Assembly: GCA_913057205.1 (NCBI GenBank)
Contig: CAJXNO010000011.1
Coordinates: forward strand, 20,966-84,965
DNA from: an uncultured Flavobacteriales bacterium
Lineage (GTDB): Bacteria; Bacteroidota; Bacteroidia; Flavobacteriales_G; Salibacteraceae
DNA length: 64,000 bases
Direction: 5' to 3'
Shown here: positions 18,809 through 29,090 of the stretch, in pieces
Layout of the letters: the number at the start of each line of letters is the position of its first letter
Numbering within the stretch: position 1 is the first letter of the stretch
Program-made: the position numbers and the translations under genes
Notes under the pieces: model-generated
The model's input: only the letters and a program-made list of their open reading frames with translations
The model's database searches: none
What the model was told of the DNA's origin: nothing

Positions 18809-19839
18809 GACCCAGTTTAACAAGCTTGAGTACGGGATCTGGTTGTGGGTGCAAAATTGCTCCCCTGGAATTGGAGCAGATACTAGACCGCATCTCCCCA
18901 AAGGTCAAAACGCAGGTACTGCTTGATCATCAACATGCAGACGATGCCGCCATCATTCGATGGGAAGGTGAACAAGCGGTGATCATGACCAATGACTTCT
19001 TCACTCCGATTGTAGATGACCCTCTTGCCTTTGGCAAGATCGCAGCTACCAACGCCATCAATGATGTGTATGCTATGGGCGGTAAGCCGATCGCTGCACT
19101 CTCGATCCTTGGTTGGCCCATTGAGGTACTTGGCACAGAGAGTGCGAATGCCGTGTTGCAAGGAGCGAATGCGGTTTGCAATGCATTGGGTGTGGCACTC
19201 GTGGGCGGACACAGCATTGAAAGCAAAGAGCCTTTCTTTGGCCTTTCGGTGACCGGTTCCGTATCAGCTGACCACGTCCTCAGGAATAAAGGAATGCAGG
19301 AAGGAGATTGCTTGTATTTGACGAAACCAATTGGCAGCGGAATGATGAGCAGCGCTTTAAAGCGCGGGAAACTTGACAATCCTAATATCGAACTATTGAT
19401 CGACTGGCTAACCACGCCAAACCGCCTTGGGGAGGGCCTGGGTCAGTACAGCTTCGTACACGCGATGACCGATGTAACCGGGTTTGGACTCCTGGGTCAT
19501 TCCTTGGAAATGTGTTCCGACGAACTGGGCGTAAGCATTTCATTCGAACAACTCCCGTTGATAAATGCAGACTTGATCAAATCATTGAGCGGAGGTTTCA
19601 TTGTTCCCAACAACACGATGCGCAATCTCAAGGCCTTTCATGAACGCAGTACAAAGCTGAGTGCCTTGCAACTTCATGTTGTCTGTGATCCTCAAACTAG
19701 TGGTGGGCTGCTGATCGCGGTTGATGCCGATGAAAAGTTAGCCTTCGAAGCCTTGGCCAAAGAGCAAGTAATATCGGTCCACCAAATTGGAACTGTGAAA
19801 CGCATCAAGGAAGGAGAAAAGCCCTTTGAACTGATCTAA
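18802..19839 (+). CDS. selD: Selenide, water dikinase
   Basis: GSGCGCKIAPLELEQIL; DDAAIIRW; TNDFFTPIVDDP; start chosen at ATG overlapping the mnmH stop. Confidence 0.95.
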   Translation: MVRPSLTSLSTGSGCGCKIAPLELEQILDRISPKVKTQVLLDHQHADDAAIIRWEGEQAVIMTNDFFTPIVDDPLAFGKIAATNAINDVYAMGGKPIAALSILGWPIEVLGTESANAVLQGANAVCNALGVALVGGHSIESKEPFFGLSVTGSVSADHVLRNKGMQEGDCLYLTKPIGSGMMSSALKRGKLDNPNIELLIDWLTTPNRLGEGLGQYSFVHAMTDVTGFGLLGHSLEMCSDELGVSISFEQLPLINADLIKSLSGGFIVPNNTMRNLKAFHERSTKLSALQLHVVCDPQTSGGLLIAVDADEKLAFEALAKEQVISVHQIGTVKRIKEGEKPFELI

Positions 19840-20597
19840 GGCTGGATCACGATGCCCACCGGACAGTGATCACTGCCTTCTACATCGTCAAGGATGAAGG
19901 CATCTTCCAATTTATCTACCAAACCACTGCTGACAAGGAAATAATCAATGCGCCATCCAATGTTGCGGGCGCGGGCATTGGCCCGGAAACTCCACCAAGT
20001 GAAGCGCTCCTGTTCTGGATGAAAATGCCGAAAACTATCTACCAAACCACCAGCGATGAGGGCATCCATACCATCGATCTCCTTTTGGGTATAGCCAGCT
20101 GATTTGTTGTAGTTCGATTTATCGTTCTTGATATCCAAGGGCTTGTGCGCCACATTCAAATCGCCACAGAGCACCACAGGCTTCGTTTCTTCGAGCTGCT
20201 TGATGTATGCTTGGAAGGCTTGATCCCAAGTGGATCGATAGTCTAAACGTGCAAGTCCATTCCCTGAATTGGGGGTATAGACGGTAACCAAATAGAACGA
20301 AGGATACTCGGCACAGATAACTCGCCCTTCTTGATCATGCTCGGAAACGCCCATGTCATTGGTCACCGAAATCGGTTCCAGTTTAGACAGAATTGCCGTT
20401 CCAGAATACCCTTTGCGCTCCGCACTGTTGCTGTAAATATGATAGTCGATTCCAAAAAGCGCAGTCCGCACTTGGTCGTCTTGCGCCTTGGTCTCTTGTA
20501 AGCAGATCACGTCTGGATCGAGTTCCTGTAGTTTCTCTGCAAACCCCTTGCTCATCGCAGCACGGATCCCATTCACATTCCAAGACAACAGCTTCAT
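19836..20597 (-). CDS. xthA: Exodeoxyribonuclease III
   Basis: MKLLSWNVNGIRAAMSKGF; CLQETKAQDDQV; GDLNVAHKPLDI; SDHCPVGI. Confidence 0.93.
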   Translation of the reverse strand: MKLLSWNVNGIRAAMSKGFAEKLQELDPDVICLQETKAQDDQVRTALFGIDYHIYSNSAERKGYSGTAILSKLEPISVTNDMGVSEHDQEGRVICAEYPSFYLVTVYTPNSGNGLARLDYRSTWDQAFQAYIKQLEETKPVVLCGDLNVAHKPLDIKNDKSNYNKSAGYTQKEIDGMDALIAGGLVDSFRHFHPEQERFTWWSFRANARARNIGWRIDYFLVSSGLVDKLEDAFILDDVEGSDHCPVGIVIQP

Positions 20598-20715
20598 ACG
20601 CTTAAAATTTTGACCAAGGTACACCCTCCCAAGCAGTCTCCCAAACCGCTTGTTTGATCGTAAGTCAATCAGCTGAACGACTGATAAATATCAATTGCCC
20701 CGGCACCTATCCAGC

Positions 20716-20723
20716 TAACTTTG
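20716..20723 (+). promoter_or_regulatory. Putative Bacteroidetes -7 element (TAACTTTG)
   Basis: Matches TAnnTTTG with TTG about 20 bp upstream; its first base is 12 nt upstream of the ATG at 20728. Confidence 0.5.
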
Positions 20724-20727
20724 TACC

Positions 20728-21252
20728 ATGATGCACAGGTTAGGATATTTACTCTTTTTCGTGGTCTTCTTCTCCATGTGGATCCCATCAGCTCGAGCCA
20801 TACCGGTGAAGTTGAAATTTGAGATCCTGGATGAGCGCGAAGATCCCATTAGAGGCACCACGGTAAAGGTTTACAGAGACAATCAACTCCTACAAGAACG
20901 CTATTTCAAAAGGACTAAGATCAAGTTGCTCTTGGATGACTGGAACGACGATTACTACACCCTAGAGGTAAGTAAGGATAACTATGTCGTGAAACGCATC
21001 GGAATTCGATCAGGGGTTGATGCTGAAGGCTTGGAGATGATTCTAGATAATAAATTCAAGTTTTTAATTGAATTGGAGAAAGAAAGCAAATACGTGAAAT
21101 ACGATGACCCAGAAGACTATACAGATTATCCAGCAGCGCTGGTGGAGTTTGACGCAGAACAGGGCGCGTTCTACTACAACCAAAGCTATTGGATCAGCAC
21201 ACGGAAGCACTATGCTCGTCTGAAAGCTACCCTCACGACGCCTAATTTCTAA
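20728..21252 (+). CDS. Hypothetical secreted protein
   Basis: Signal peptide; Ig/carboxypeptidase-regulatory-like N-terminal strand pattern. Confidence 0.6.
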   Translation: MMHRLGYLLFFVVFFSMWIPSARAIPVKLKFEILDEREDPIRGTTVKVYRDNQLLQERYFKRTKIKLLLDDWNDDYYTLEVSKDNYVVKRIGIRSGVDAEGLEMILDNKFKFLIELEKESKYVKYDDPEDYTDYPAALVEFDAEQGAFYYNQSYWISTRKHYARLKATLTTPNF

Positions 21253-21304
21253 TGGACCTTACTTTTATTTCCCGCTTTCGAACATTATTTCGTGCTTTGC
21301 AAGC

Positions 21305-22192
21305 ATGATAAAGCGATCGATTACAGCAAGTTTAGTTTGGCTTTGCGTCTTTTTGATGATGGGAGTCGAAAGTCAAGCGCAAGGTGTTCTCCATAAGGTA
21401 AGCATCAGCAACGGTGCAGATGATGCAGACGAGAAGGATGGCATTGTGGAGGTCTATGACCTGGAACTGGACATGGGTTGGGAACAAGGCACGATGAGCA
21501 CTACCGCTCTTTACTTCAGAGACGTACACCTTGAAGCTGGCGCACAAGTGAGCTCCATCACCCTGCAGTTAACCACACAACAAGAGCTAGAAGATACGAT
21601 CAGGCTACGGATTCGAGTTGAAGACAACGCCTTTCCTGCGCGACTCACCGATACCATTTCCTTGGTAGTAGCCAGGTCTTTTGTTGACGATGAAGTCGTA
21701 TGGGAAATACCTCCTGCTGAACAGAATTCTAAAAGACAATCTCCGGAATTGCTCGACTTAATTCAACCTGTGCTCAATTCCGCAAGCTGGGAAGCGGCAA
21801 GTGGACTCTATCTCATATTGGAGCCGGCCGACCCTGCTCCAGACAGTGGATCTCTCGAATACCAATGCTATTCCTATGACCAATTGGATAGCACAAGACG
21901 CCCAACACTGCGCTTCTTTGTGGATTCCAATGACATCAATGGCATCAGTGCTCCTGTGCAGCCTGGATTTAGGGTTTACCCGAATCCAAGCGACGGCCAG
22001 TTAAGACTTCATAGCACGCTTCAGAGGGAAGAATCCTTCAGCCTTTACACAAGCGACGGTCGATTGGTGAAGCAGTTCACTAAACCCTCTGCGATTAGCG
22101 TCATGGAGCTTGACCTCGGTGAACTTAAGACCGGTGTCTACGTAATGCTAAGTGGAACTGCCGGAGAGCGCAGACGCATCCTTCTTCGTTGA
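21305..22192 (+). CDS. T9SS type A sorting domain-containing protein
   Basis: C-terminal GFRVYPNPSDGQLRL..LYTSDGRLV..LKTGVYVMLSG. Confidence 0.85.
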   Translation: MIKRSITASLVWLCVFLMMGVESQAQGVLHKVSISNGADDADEKDGIVEVYDLELDMGWEQGTMSTTALYFRDVHLEAGAQVSSITLQLTTQQELEDTIRLRIRVEDNAFPARLTDTISLVVARSFVDDEVVWEIPPAEQNSKRQSPELLDLIQPVLNSASWEAASGLYLILEPADPAPDSGSLEYQCYSYDQLDSTRRPTLRFFVDSNDINGISAPVQPGFRVYPNPSDGQLRLHSTLQREESFSLYTSDGRLVKQFTKPSAISVMELDLGELKTGVYVMLSGTAGERRRILLR

Positions 22193-22388
22193 TTTGCGTC
22201 TTAACCAGCTTAATTTCGGGTCACTTCCAGACTGATAGTTTCTTACTAGTTTATCTTAGTTATCTGTGGGGTTTAAGCACCTTTTGGAGGATGCTATTAT
22301 TCTTGGGGCATCATTTACGTTTTACGTTTCTTCGTGTCCAAGGTTTCAATCATACAAACAACATTAACCCAAATTGTTCTCTTAGCCC

Positions 22389-22952
22389 ATGATCAGTTAC
22401 CTGCAAGTTGGTATTGACCACATCTTAGATGTGAACGGATACGACCATATGCTCTTTATTGCGGTTTTGCTTTCTGGCGTGTCACCGAAAGCGTGGAAAT
22501 CTGTCCTCTGGTTGATAACTGCCTTCACTATCGGACATTCGTTGACCTTGGCTTACACCGTACTTTTTGATCCTTTGATCCCATCGGCATGGGTGGAGTT
22601 CTTTATTCCGATCACGATTATGCTCACTGCTGCTGGGAACTTCCGCAAAGAAGAGAAAAGCCTCCATTGGAAGGTGGTAATTACCATTTGTTTCGGATTG
22701 ATCCATGGAATGGGCTTTGCAGGCTACCTGTCTTCCCTCCTACCTCCTGATATGCCGCTTTGGCAGCCCTTGCTGTTCTTCAATCTGGGTGTTGAACTCG
22801 GACAAATCCTTTTCGCAGCAGTATTGGTGGGTCTTTTCTTATTGACACGGTACATCACGGAAAACGCCGTTCGGCCTGCACAAATCGGTCTCAGCATTGT
22901 TGGCTTCGGGGTATCGTTACTTTTGGCAATCGAAAAATGGCCCCTATCATGA
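22389..22952 (+). CDS. HupE/UreJ family membrane protein
   Basis: GYDHMLFIAVLL..FTIGHSLTLA..LIHGMGFAG..FNLGVELGQ. Confidence 0.88.
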   Translation: MISYLQVGIDHILDVNGYDHMLFIAVLLSGVSPKAWKSVLWLITAFTIGHSLTLAYTVLFDPLIPSAWVEFFIPITIMLTAAGNFRKEEKSLHWKVVITICFGLIHGMGFAGYLSSLLPPDMPLWQPLLFFNLGVELGQILFAAVLVGLFLLTRYITENAVRPAQIGLSIVGFGVSLLLAIEKWPLS

Positions 22953-25225
22953 AGCAGTTGATCTTATTCTCATTCCTTCTTTCATCCTTCAGCACATTTG
23001 CGCAGCACAAGTTCGCTCAATTGGGAACAGACCTACCAACACCCAACGTGTATCGCACGGCATCTGGGGCTCCTGGGCATGAATACTATCAGCAGCAAGC
23101 GGATTATGAGATGGACATCCACTTGGATGATGCCAATCAAAAGATCACAGGAAAGGAGCGCGTTACCTACACCAACAACTCTCCTGACGCTTTGCATTAC
23201 TTATGGGTTCAGCTCGATCAGAACATGCGCGCTAAGGACTCGGATACGAAGAAAATCGCTACGATGAGTCTAGATGAAGGGACCTCCTTCAACGAATTGA
23301 AGCGCCTACACAACGAATTCGATGGAGGGTTCAAGTTGGAAGCCGTAACCGATGATCAAGGGAATGCGCTTCCCTATACAGTGGTAAAAACCATGATGCG
23401 TATTGACCTACCCAGCCCTTTGAAAACCGGCGAATCATTCAGTTTTCGAATCAATTATTGGTACAACATCAACAATCGTCAAGAGATCGGCGGACGCTCG
23501 GGTTTTGAGTACTTCGAAGACGAGGATAACTACCTCTACACCATCGCACAGTTCTATCCGAGAATGTGTGTTTACAACGAAGTGGAAGGCTGGCAGAACA
23601 AGCAGTTTCTTGGGCGCGGGGAATTTACATTACCATTTGGAAACTACACCGTAAACATCACTGTTCCAGATGATCATGTAGTCGCATCTACAGGAACACT
23701 TCAAAACGAGGACGAGGTACTCACGGAAACACAAAAGGAGCGTTTGAAGGAAGCAAGAAACGCCAACACTCCCGTTATGATCGTGAATCAAAAAGAGGCA
23801 GAAAAGGCCGAAAAAGGAAAACCTAAAGGAGAGAAAACATGGACATACTATGCTGAGAATGTGCGTGACTTTGCCTTTGCTTCATCCAGAAAATTTATTT
23901 GGGATGCGATGGGCGTTGAGGTGGAAGGAAAGAACATCCTCTGCATGAGCTACTACCCCAAGGAAGGGAATCCACTTTGGGAGCGCTACAGCACAGAAGT
24001 AGTAGCACACACGATTCGCACCTACAGCAAGTATACCATCCCCTACCAATACCCCGTAGCGATCTCTGTTCACACCGATCGCATTGGTATGGAATATCCG
24101 ATGATCTGCTTCAACGGCGGAAGACCGGAGCCAGATGGAACCTACTCTGAAGGAACCAAACACGGCATGATCAGTGTGATCATACACGAAGTAGGTCACA
24201 ACTTCTTCCCGATGATCATCAACTCAGATGAACGTCAATGGACCTGGATGGATGAAGGACTGAACACCTTCGTACAGTATTTGACCGAAGTGGAATGGGA
24301 CCCCAACTACCCCTCGCGCAGAGGCAACCCTGCCAAGATTGTCAACTACATGAAAGGCGACCAGAGCTACATCAGTCCGATCATGACCAACAGCGAAAGC
24401 ATCTTCCAATTCGGCAACAATGCCTATGGTAAACCAGCTACTGCACTGAACATCCTACGTGAGACCATCCTGAGCAGAGAACTCTTTGATTTTGCTTTCA
24501 AGACCTATGCCGAGCGGTGGGCCTACAAGCACCCGACTCCGGCTGATTTTTTCCGAACGATGGAGGACGCATCCGGAGTTGACCTCGACTGGTTCTGGAG
24601 GGGCTGGTTCTTCACTACAGATCCCGTTGATATCTCCATCGATGAGGTTACCCTCTACACGATCAACTCCAAGAATCCTGACAAGGAGCTAGCCTATCAG
24701 GAGGCGCGTGCGAACGAAGAACCGATCTTTCTTGGCGACGAGATCAATAATAAAACAATCACTTCACCTGTAATATCTCAAAAACCTGAATTACAAGACT
24801 TTTATAACCGATATGATCGGTACGAGGCGACCGATTATGATCGTGACCAATTCAAGAAATACATCGAAGGACTCAGTGATGAAGAGAAGGAAATCCTCGG
24901 CTATGATTGGAACTATTACCAGGTGAAATTTACCAACGAAGGCGGCTTGCCGATGCCGATTATCTTAGACTTCATCTATACGGATAATTCAAGTGAACGG
25001 GTATACATTCCAGCTGAGATCTGGAAGATGGATGACAAGCAAGTGAGCAAGGTATTCTTCACGAAGAAAGAAGTAAAAGAGATCCAACTGGATCCTCAAC
25101 TTCAGACCGCCGACATCGACCGTAGTGACAATTACTGGCCACCAAGAACGTCGCAAAGCAGGTTTGAGTTATTCAAATACAACCGTTCGGGCGAACCCAA
25201 CCCGATGCAGAAGGCGAAGAAGTAG
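22949..25225 (+). CDS. M1 family metallopeptidase
   Basis: VIIHEVGHNFFPMIINSDERQWTWMDEGLNTFVQYL (HExxH-18-E); start chosen at ATGA overlap with upstream stop. Confidence 0.93.
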   Translation: MKQLILFSFLLSSFSTFAQHKFAQLGTDLPTPNVYRTASGAPGHEYYQQQADYEMDIHLDDANQKITGKERVTYTNNSPDALHYLWVQLDQNMRAKDSDTKKIATMSLDEGTSFNELKRLHNEFDGGFKLEAVTDDQGNALPYTVVKTMMRIDLPSPLKTGESFSFRINYWYNINNRQEIGGRSGFEYFEDEDNYLYTIAQFYPRMCVYNEVEGWQNKQFLGRGEFTLPFGNYTVNITVPDDHVVASTGTLQNEDEVLTETQKERLKEARNANTPVMIVNQKEAEKAEKGKPKGEKTWTYYAENVRDFAFASSRKFIWDAMGVEVEGKNILCMSYYPKEGNPLWERYSTEVVAHTIRTYSKYTIPYQYPVAISVHTDRIGMEYPMICFNGGRPEPDGTYSEGTKHGMISVIIHEVGHNFFPMIINSDERQWTWMDEGLNTFVQYLTEVEWDPNYPSRRGNPAKIVNYMKGDQSYISPIMTNSESIFQFGNNAYGKPATALNILRETILSRELFDFAFKTYAERWAYKHPTPADFFRTMEDASGVDLDWFWRGWFFTTDPVDISIDEVTLYTINSKNPDKELAYQEARANEEPIFLGDEINNKTITSPVISQKPELQDFYNRYDRYEATDYDRDQFKKYIEGLSDEEKEILGYDWNYYQVKFTNEGGLPMPIILDFIYTDNSSERVYIPAEIWKMDDKQVSKVFFTKKEVKEIQLDPQLQTADIDRSDNYWPPRTSQSRFELFKYNRSGEPNPMQKAKK

Positions 25226-25449
25226 TTCTCCGTTCTCCCTTTCTAGCCTTCTCACTGCTTCAAGGGCAACTAGAACCGTCGGAACTTTCCTATTCATGTG
25301 ACAAGGCATCTGCCCTTCTCGGCAATTTGTCACCCTCTCTACTGCCGTTTGTCAACGATTTAACCCGATGGTCAGACTTCGCTGACGTTCTGTCTTATTC
25401 TCCGGATTGGTACGATTTTGTTGTGTTGTTTTGAAAAATAAATCTGAAC

Positions 25450-26028
25450 ATGAAACTATTGAGACTTAGCTTCCTTTCTGGCCTGATGGCCGTTCTGCTT
25501 TCCAGTTGTGGTTACAATAACATGGTGGAAAAGGATGAGATCATTGCTAAATCTTGGGCCGATGTAGAGACCCAATACCAGCGACGTGCAGACCTGATCC
25601 CAAATTTGGTCAACACCGTGAAGGGTTATGCAGACTTTGAAAAAGAGACCCTATCTGCCGTCATTGAGGCTCGTTCTAAGGCAACAAGCATGAACATCAA
25701 TGCAGATGAGATCACCCCGGAAAACATTCAAAAGTTCCAAGCAGCACAGTCTGAATTGTCCGGAGCCCTCTCTCGCCTATTGGTGACTGTAGAACGTTAT
25801 CCTGATCTAAAAGCGAATCAGAACTTCCTCGAGCTTCAGGCTCAGCTAGAAGGTACCGAAAACAGAATCAGCGTAGCGCGCCAGAAGTTCAATGCAGCCG
25901 TTCAAGATTACAACAGCTACATCCGCAGCTTCCCGAGGGTGATCTATGCAGGATGGTTTGATTTTGAGAAGAAAGGCTACTTCGAAGCAGAGGCTGGAAC
26001 GGAGAATGCACCAAAGGTTGAATTCTGA
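25450..26028 (+). CDS. LemA family protein
   Basis: KSWADVETQYQRRADLIPNLVNTVKGYADFEKETLSAVIEARSKA. Confidence 0.95.
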   Translation: MKLLRLSFLSGLMAVLLSSCGYNNMVEKDEIIAKSWADVETQYQRRADLIPNLVNTVKGYADFEKETLSAVIEARSKATSMNINADEITPENIQKFQAAQSELSGALSRLLVTVERYPDLKANQNFLELQAQLEGTENRISVARQKFNAAVQDYNSYIRSFPRVIYAGWFDFEKKGYFEAEAGTENAPKVEF

Positions 26029-26468
26029 TGTTTGAGCAACCTCCTTTTACAAAAGCAGAAGAACAGCGCATTGTAGATGCCATTAAGGCGGCCGAGGAGA
26101 ATACCTCTGGCGAGATCCGGATCCACATCGAGCGGAAGTGCAAGAAAGATGTATATGCAGAAGCCGTAGAGGTCTTCGAGAGGCTTGGCATGACCAAGAC
26201 CGAATTAAGAAACGGAGTACTGATCCTGGTGGCACTAGACGATCATAAATTCGCCATCATTGGTGACAAAGGCATCAATGAAAAAGTGCCTCAAAACTTC
26301 TGGGAAGAAACCAAAGACTTGATGCTCGCTCATTTCAAAGAGGGACGCATCGCAGATGGAATCATCGAAGGCATCACCGATGCTGGCGCACAACTGAAGC
26401 AGTACTTCCCCTATCAATCAAACGACGAAAACGAACTGGATGATGACATCAGCTATGGTAAATCTTAA
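26028..26468 (+). CDS. TPM domain-containing protein
   Basis: IVDAIKAAEENTSGEIRIHIE..VFERLGMTKTELRNGVLILVALDDHKFAIIGDKGI. Confidence 0.88.
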   Translation: MFEQPPFTKAEEQRIVDAIKAAEENTSGEIRIHIERKCKKDVYAEAVEVFERLGMTKTELRNGVLILVALDDHKFAIIGDKGINEKVPQNFWEETKDLMLAHFKEGRIADGIIEGITDAGAQLKQYFPYQSNDENELDDDISYGKS

Positions 26469-27195
26469 ATACGCGCTGATCGGCATACTGTTCTTCGTTG
26501 CTCAGACCAGTTTTGGTTTGGAGATTCCTGAGCGTCCGAACCGATTGGTGAACGATTACGCTGGAATGATGAGCTCCGCTGAAACACGGGCTTTGGAGCG
26601 CAAATTGGTGGCCTACAACGACTCTACATCAACCCAAATAGCCATCGTGACCATTCCTTCCTTAGAAGGAGACGATCTCTTTGACTACAGCCAGCGATTG
26701 GCAGAAGCATGGGGGATTGGAGGTAAGGAGAACGATAATGGCGTGCTCCTTTTAATCTCACAGGCCGAACGCAAGATCCGCATTCATACAGGCTATGGAA
26801 CGGAAGGCGCAATACCGGATGCCATTGCCAAGCGAATCATAGAGCAAGAAATCAAACCAGCATTCCAACAGGGAAACATCTACGGAGGTATTGATGATGC
26901 TACCAATGCGATGATTGCCGCTTTGGCGGGTGAATACAAAGCCTCTGGCAAAAAGAAAGGTGGACGCAAGAACCCCCCTGCATTTTTTGGGACCCTCGCT
27001 CTTTTCCTCATCTTGTTTGTCTTCGGTGGTCGCCGGCGATACACTGGATACGGCAACAGCGGTAGGCGCTACTATGGCACCCCTTTCATCGGAGGATTTG
27101 GTTCCGGCGGCGGCTTTGGCGGCGGCGGTGGTGGTGAATTTGGAGGCTTCGGTGGCGGTGGCTTTGGCGGCGGTGGTGCTAGCGGTGGTTGGTAA
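26440..27195 (+). CDS. TPM domain membrane protein (YgcG family), Gly-rich C-terminus
   Basis: RPNRLVNDYAGMMSSAETRALERKL..RKIRIHTGYGTEGAIPD; GFGGGGGGEFGGFGGGGFGGGGASGGW. Confidence 0.92.
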   Translation: MMTSAMVNLKYALIGILFFVAQTSFGLEIPERPNRLVNDYAGMMSSAETRALERKLVAYNDSTSTQIAIVTIPSLEGDDLFDYSQRLAEAWGIGGKENDNGVLLLISQAERKIRIHTGYGTEGAIPDAIAKRIIEQEIKPAFQQGNIYGGIDDATNAMIAALAGEYKASGKKKGGRKNPPAFFGTLALFLILFVFGGRRRYTGYGNSGRRYYGTPFIGGFGSGGGFGGGGGGEFGGFGGGGFGGGGASGGW

Positions 27196-27382
27196 TTTTT
27201 TACGTCCTACCAAACACATTCAATATCGGTTTCATGATGGAGGTATAAAACCCACATTATGAAACTTCTTATCGTTGACGGCCTTTCAGTCTGGCGTCTA
27301 TTGGATTCGCGTGAGCGACGATGCAGCGTCTTACGATCTGAAGATGATCGTGGCGCACTGATCTTACAGCATCTGAATGATG

Positions 27383-27416
27383 AAGACCGGTGGAAGTTTT
27401 TCCATCGGTCTTTTTT
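27383..27416 (+). terminator. Rho-independent terminator
   Basis: AAGACCGGTGGAAGTTTTTCCATCGGTCTTTTTT. Confidence 0.75.
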
Positions 27417-28293
27417 ATGCTTCTCTACAAAGAAGAGCGAGCTTCCAGAGATCAAAGAGAAGTAGTCTTGGGTGCTCTCCTTTCAAATTACGCATGATCC
27501 AGCTCTCTCTTGAAAGAATCAATTTGGAGAAAAGGAAAGTTAGCTTCCATCGCTCAAGCAGCAAATAATACCTCACCAAGGGTATTCCACCACCCACCTT
27601 TCCTCGCTGGATCAACTGTGCTAAGTTTCGAATGGCGTTGCGGGATTTCTCTAGGAACACATCAGCATCCTCCACCCCGATATGTTCAATGGGGTTGTCG
27701 ATATGCCGAACTTCGAAGCTGGCACGCTTCAGTTCTGCGGCAAAAAGCGTGTCTTCGTGTCCATAACCGCTCAGGGCTTCGTCCATTCTCACCTGTTCAT
27801 ACACCTTTCGTTGAACCATGAAGTTATTGGTCATGAAGGCCTTATACGGGGCTCGTTCACGATCTGCTACTGCGACCTCCTCCTTGTGTTTGCCGCAAAA
27901 CCAATGGAAGTAGCGTTCTAGTTCAACAGGAGCTTGATCTGCATAGGTTCGACCGCCATACACAACATGAGCATCCGAATGTTCAAGGTAGCGTTCCAAA
28001 TAATCTGATCGCACAACGCGTCCGTCACAATCCAAAAACAACAGAAGTTCAAATTTCGACACTTCGAGTAATCGATTCCGTATGCCGCTTCGTCCTAGGT
28101 TGCGCTCTACCTCCAGATAGCGCACATGAGGAAGGTTTGTAAGTGTAGTGTGGAGCTTCTTGAAATGATCTTCACTCACATCATCCAAGCAGATGATCTC
28201 AACTTCTGGTGAAATCCGCCCCGCCTGTTCTGACAAATCCTTGACGAATTCACGTACGTCAAAATTGAAAATGGGAATGAGGATGCTGAGCAT
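27415..28293 (-). CDS. Glycosyltransferase family 2
   Basis: LSILIPIFNFDVREFV..EIICLDDVSEDHF..LLFLDCDGRV; GYGHEDTLFAAEL. Confidence 0.9.
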   Translation of the reverse strand: MLSILIPIFNFDVREFVKDLSEQAGRISPEVEIICLDDVSEDHFKKLHTTLTNLPHVRYLEVERNLGRSGIRNRLLEVSKFELLLFLDCDGRVVRSDYLERYLEHSDAHVVYGGRTYADQAPVELERYFHWFCGKHKEEVAVADRERAPYKAFMTNNFMVQRKVYEQVRMDEALSGYGHEDTLFAAELKRASFEVRHIDNPIEHIGVEDADVFLEKSRNAIRNLAQLIQRGKVGGGIPLVRYYLLLERWKLTFLFSKLILSRESWIMRNLKGEHPRLLLFDLWKLALLCREA

Positions 28294-28304
28294 GGTCAGC
28301 GGGC

Positions 28305-29003
28305 TTAATCGGTCTGATCGGATTGCATCTCACTCGCTTTTGAGTCGATGACCTTTCCATCTTCACACCGAAGGGTACGGTTACCATACTTACTCATCTG
28401 CGCATAGTCATGGGTTGCCATGAGCACAGAACGGTCGCTTTTGCTGATATCGTGCAGGAGCTTGAGGATATTCTCGGAGGTTTCAGGATCCAAATTTCCT
28501 GTTGGCTCATCGGCTAGAATCAATACGGGATCATTGATCAGGGCCCGCGCTATGGCCACGCGCTGCTGCTCTCCCCCACTCAACTCATAAGGCATCTTAA
28601 AACCCTTGGTAGCTAACCCTACCATATCCAAGACCTCCTCGATCCTATTCTTCATCTCCACCTTATCCTTCCAGCCGGTAGCTTTCATCACAAAAATCAG
28701 GTTCTCTGCCACCGATCGATCGGTCAGCAACTGAAAGTCTTGAAAGACGATGCCAAGCTTGCGTCGTAAGAATGGGACTTGTTTGCGCTTTAACTTTCTA
28801 AGATCGAATTCCGCAACGTTTCCGCTTCCTTCCGTCATCGGCAACTCCCCATAGAGGGTCTTGAGCAAGCTGCTCTTACCGGTTCCGGTCTTACCAATGA
28901 GGTAAACGAACTCATTCTTATGAATTTCAAAATTCACATCAGACAGCACCAGGTGCTTTTCGATGTAGATGTTACAGTCTTTGATCGCGACAATTGGCTC
29001 CAT
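28305..29003 (-). CDS. ftsE: ABC transporter ATP-binding protein, FtsE-like
   Basis: [55 protein letters not shown]; start moved to [10 protein letters not shown]. Confidence 0.85.
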   Translation of the reverse strand: MEPIVAIKDCNIYIEKHLVLSDVNFEIHKNEFVYLIGKTGTGKSSLLKTLYGELPMTEGSGNVAEFDLRKLKRKQVPFLRRKLGIVFQDFQLLTDRSVAENLIFVMKATGWKDKVEMKNRIEEVLDMVGLATKGFKMPYELSGGEQQRVAIARALINDPVLILADEPTGNLDPETSENILKLLHDISKSDRSVLMATHDYAQMSKYGNRTLRCEDGKVIDSKASEMQSDQTD

Positions 29004-29011
29004 AGTTGAAA

Positions 29012-29019
29012 CAAAGTTA
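29012..29019 (-). promoter_or_regulatory. Putative Bacteroidetes -7 element (TAACTTTG on minus strand)
   Basis: Plus strand CAAAGTTA, 8 bp upstream of the ftsE-like start codon. Confidence 0.4.
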
Positions 29020-29090
29020 AACTTGCATTGTCCTGCCTGAACCACTTCTTTCTCGGAGTTGTGGACAGGCGGAATGTGAAAAACCTCGGT

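Noticed and set aside
18802-18870. Selenocysteine in SelD
   Set aside because: Catalytic region reads GSGCGCK with ordinary Cys codons; no in-frame TGA
22389-22952. HupE-family gene as evidence for a hydrogenase locus linked to hypE
   Set aside because: HupE/UreJ-like proteins are common in Bacteroidota without hydrogenases, and it lies ~10 kb from the hypE remnant
27040-27200. GGCGGTGGTGG repeats as a possible CRISPR or minisatellite
   Set aside because: Codes for the Gly-rich tail; no regular repeat/spacer structure. No CRISPR array was seen anywhere in the window
26758-27262. Ala/Thr-rich ORFs on both strands over the Gly-rich TPM C-terminus
   Set aside because: Out-of-frame reading of GGN repeats; the TPM frame is well supported
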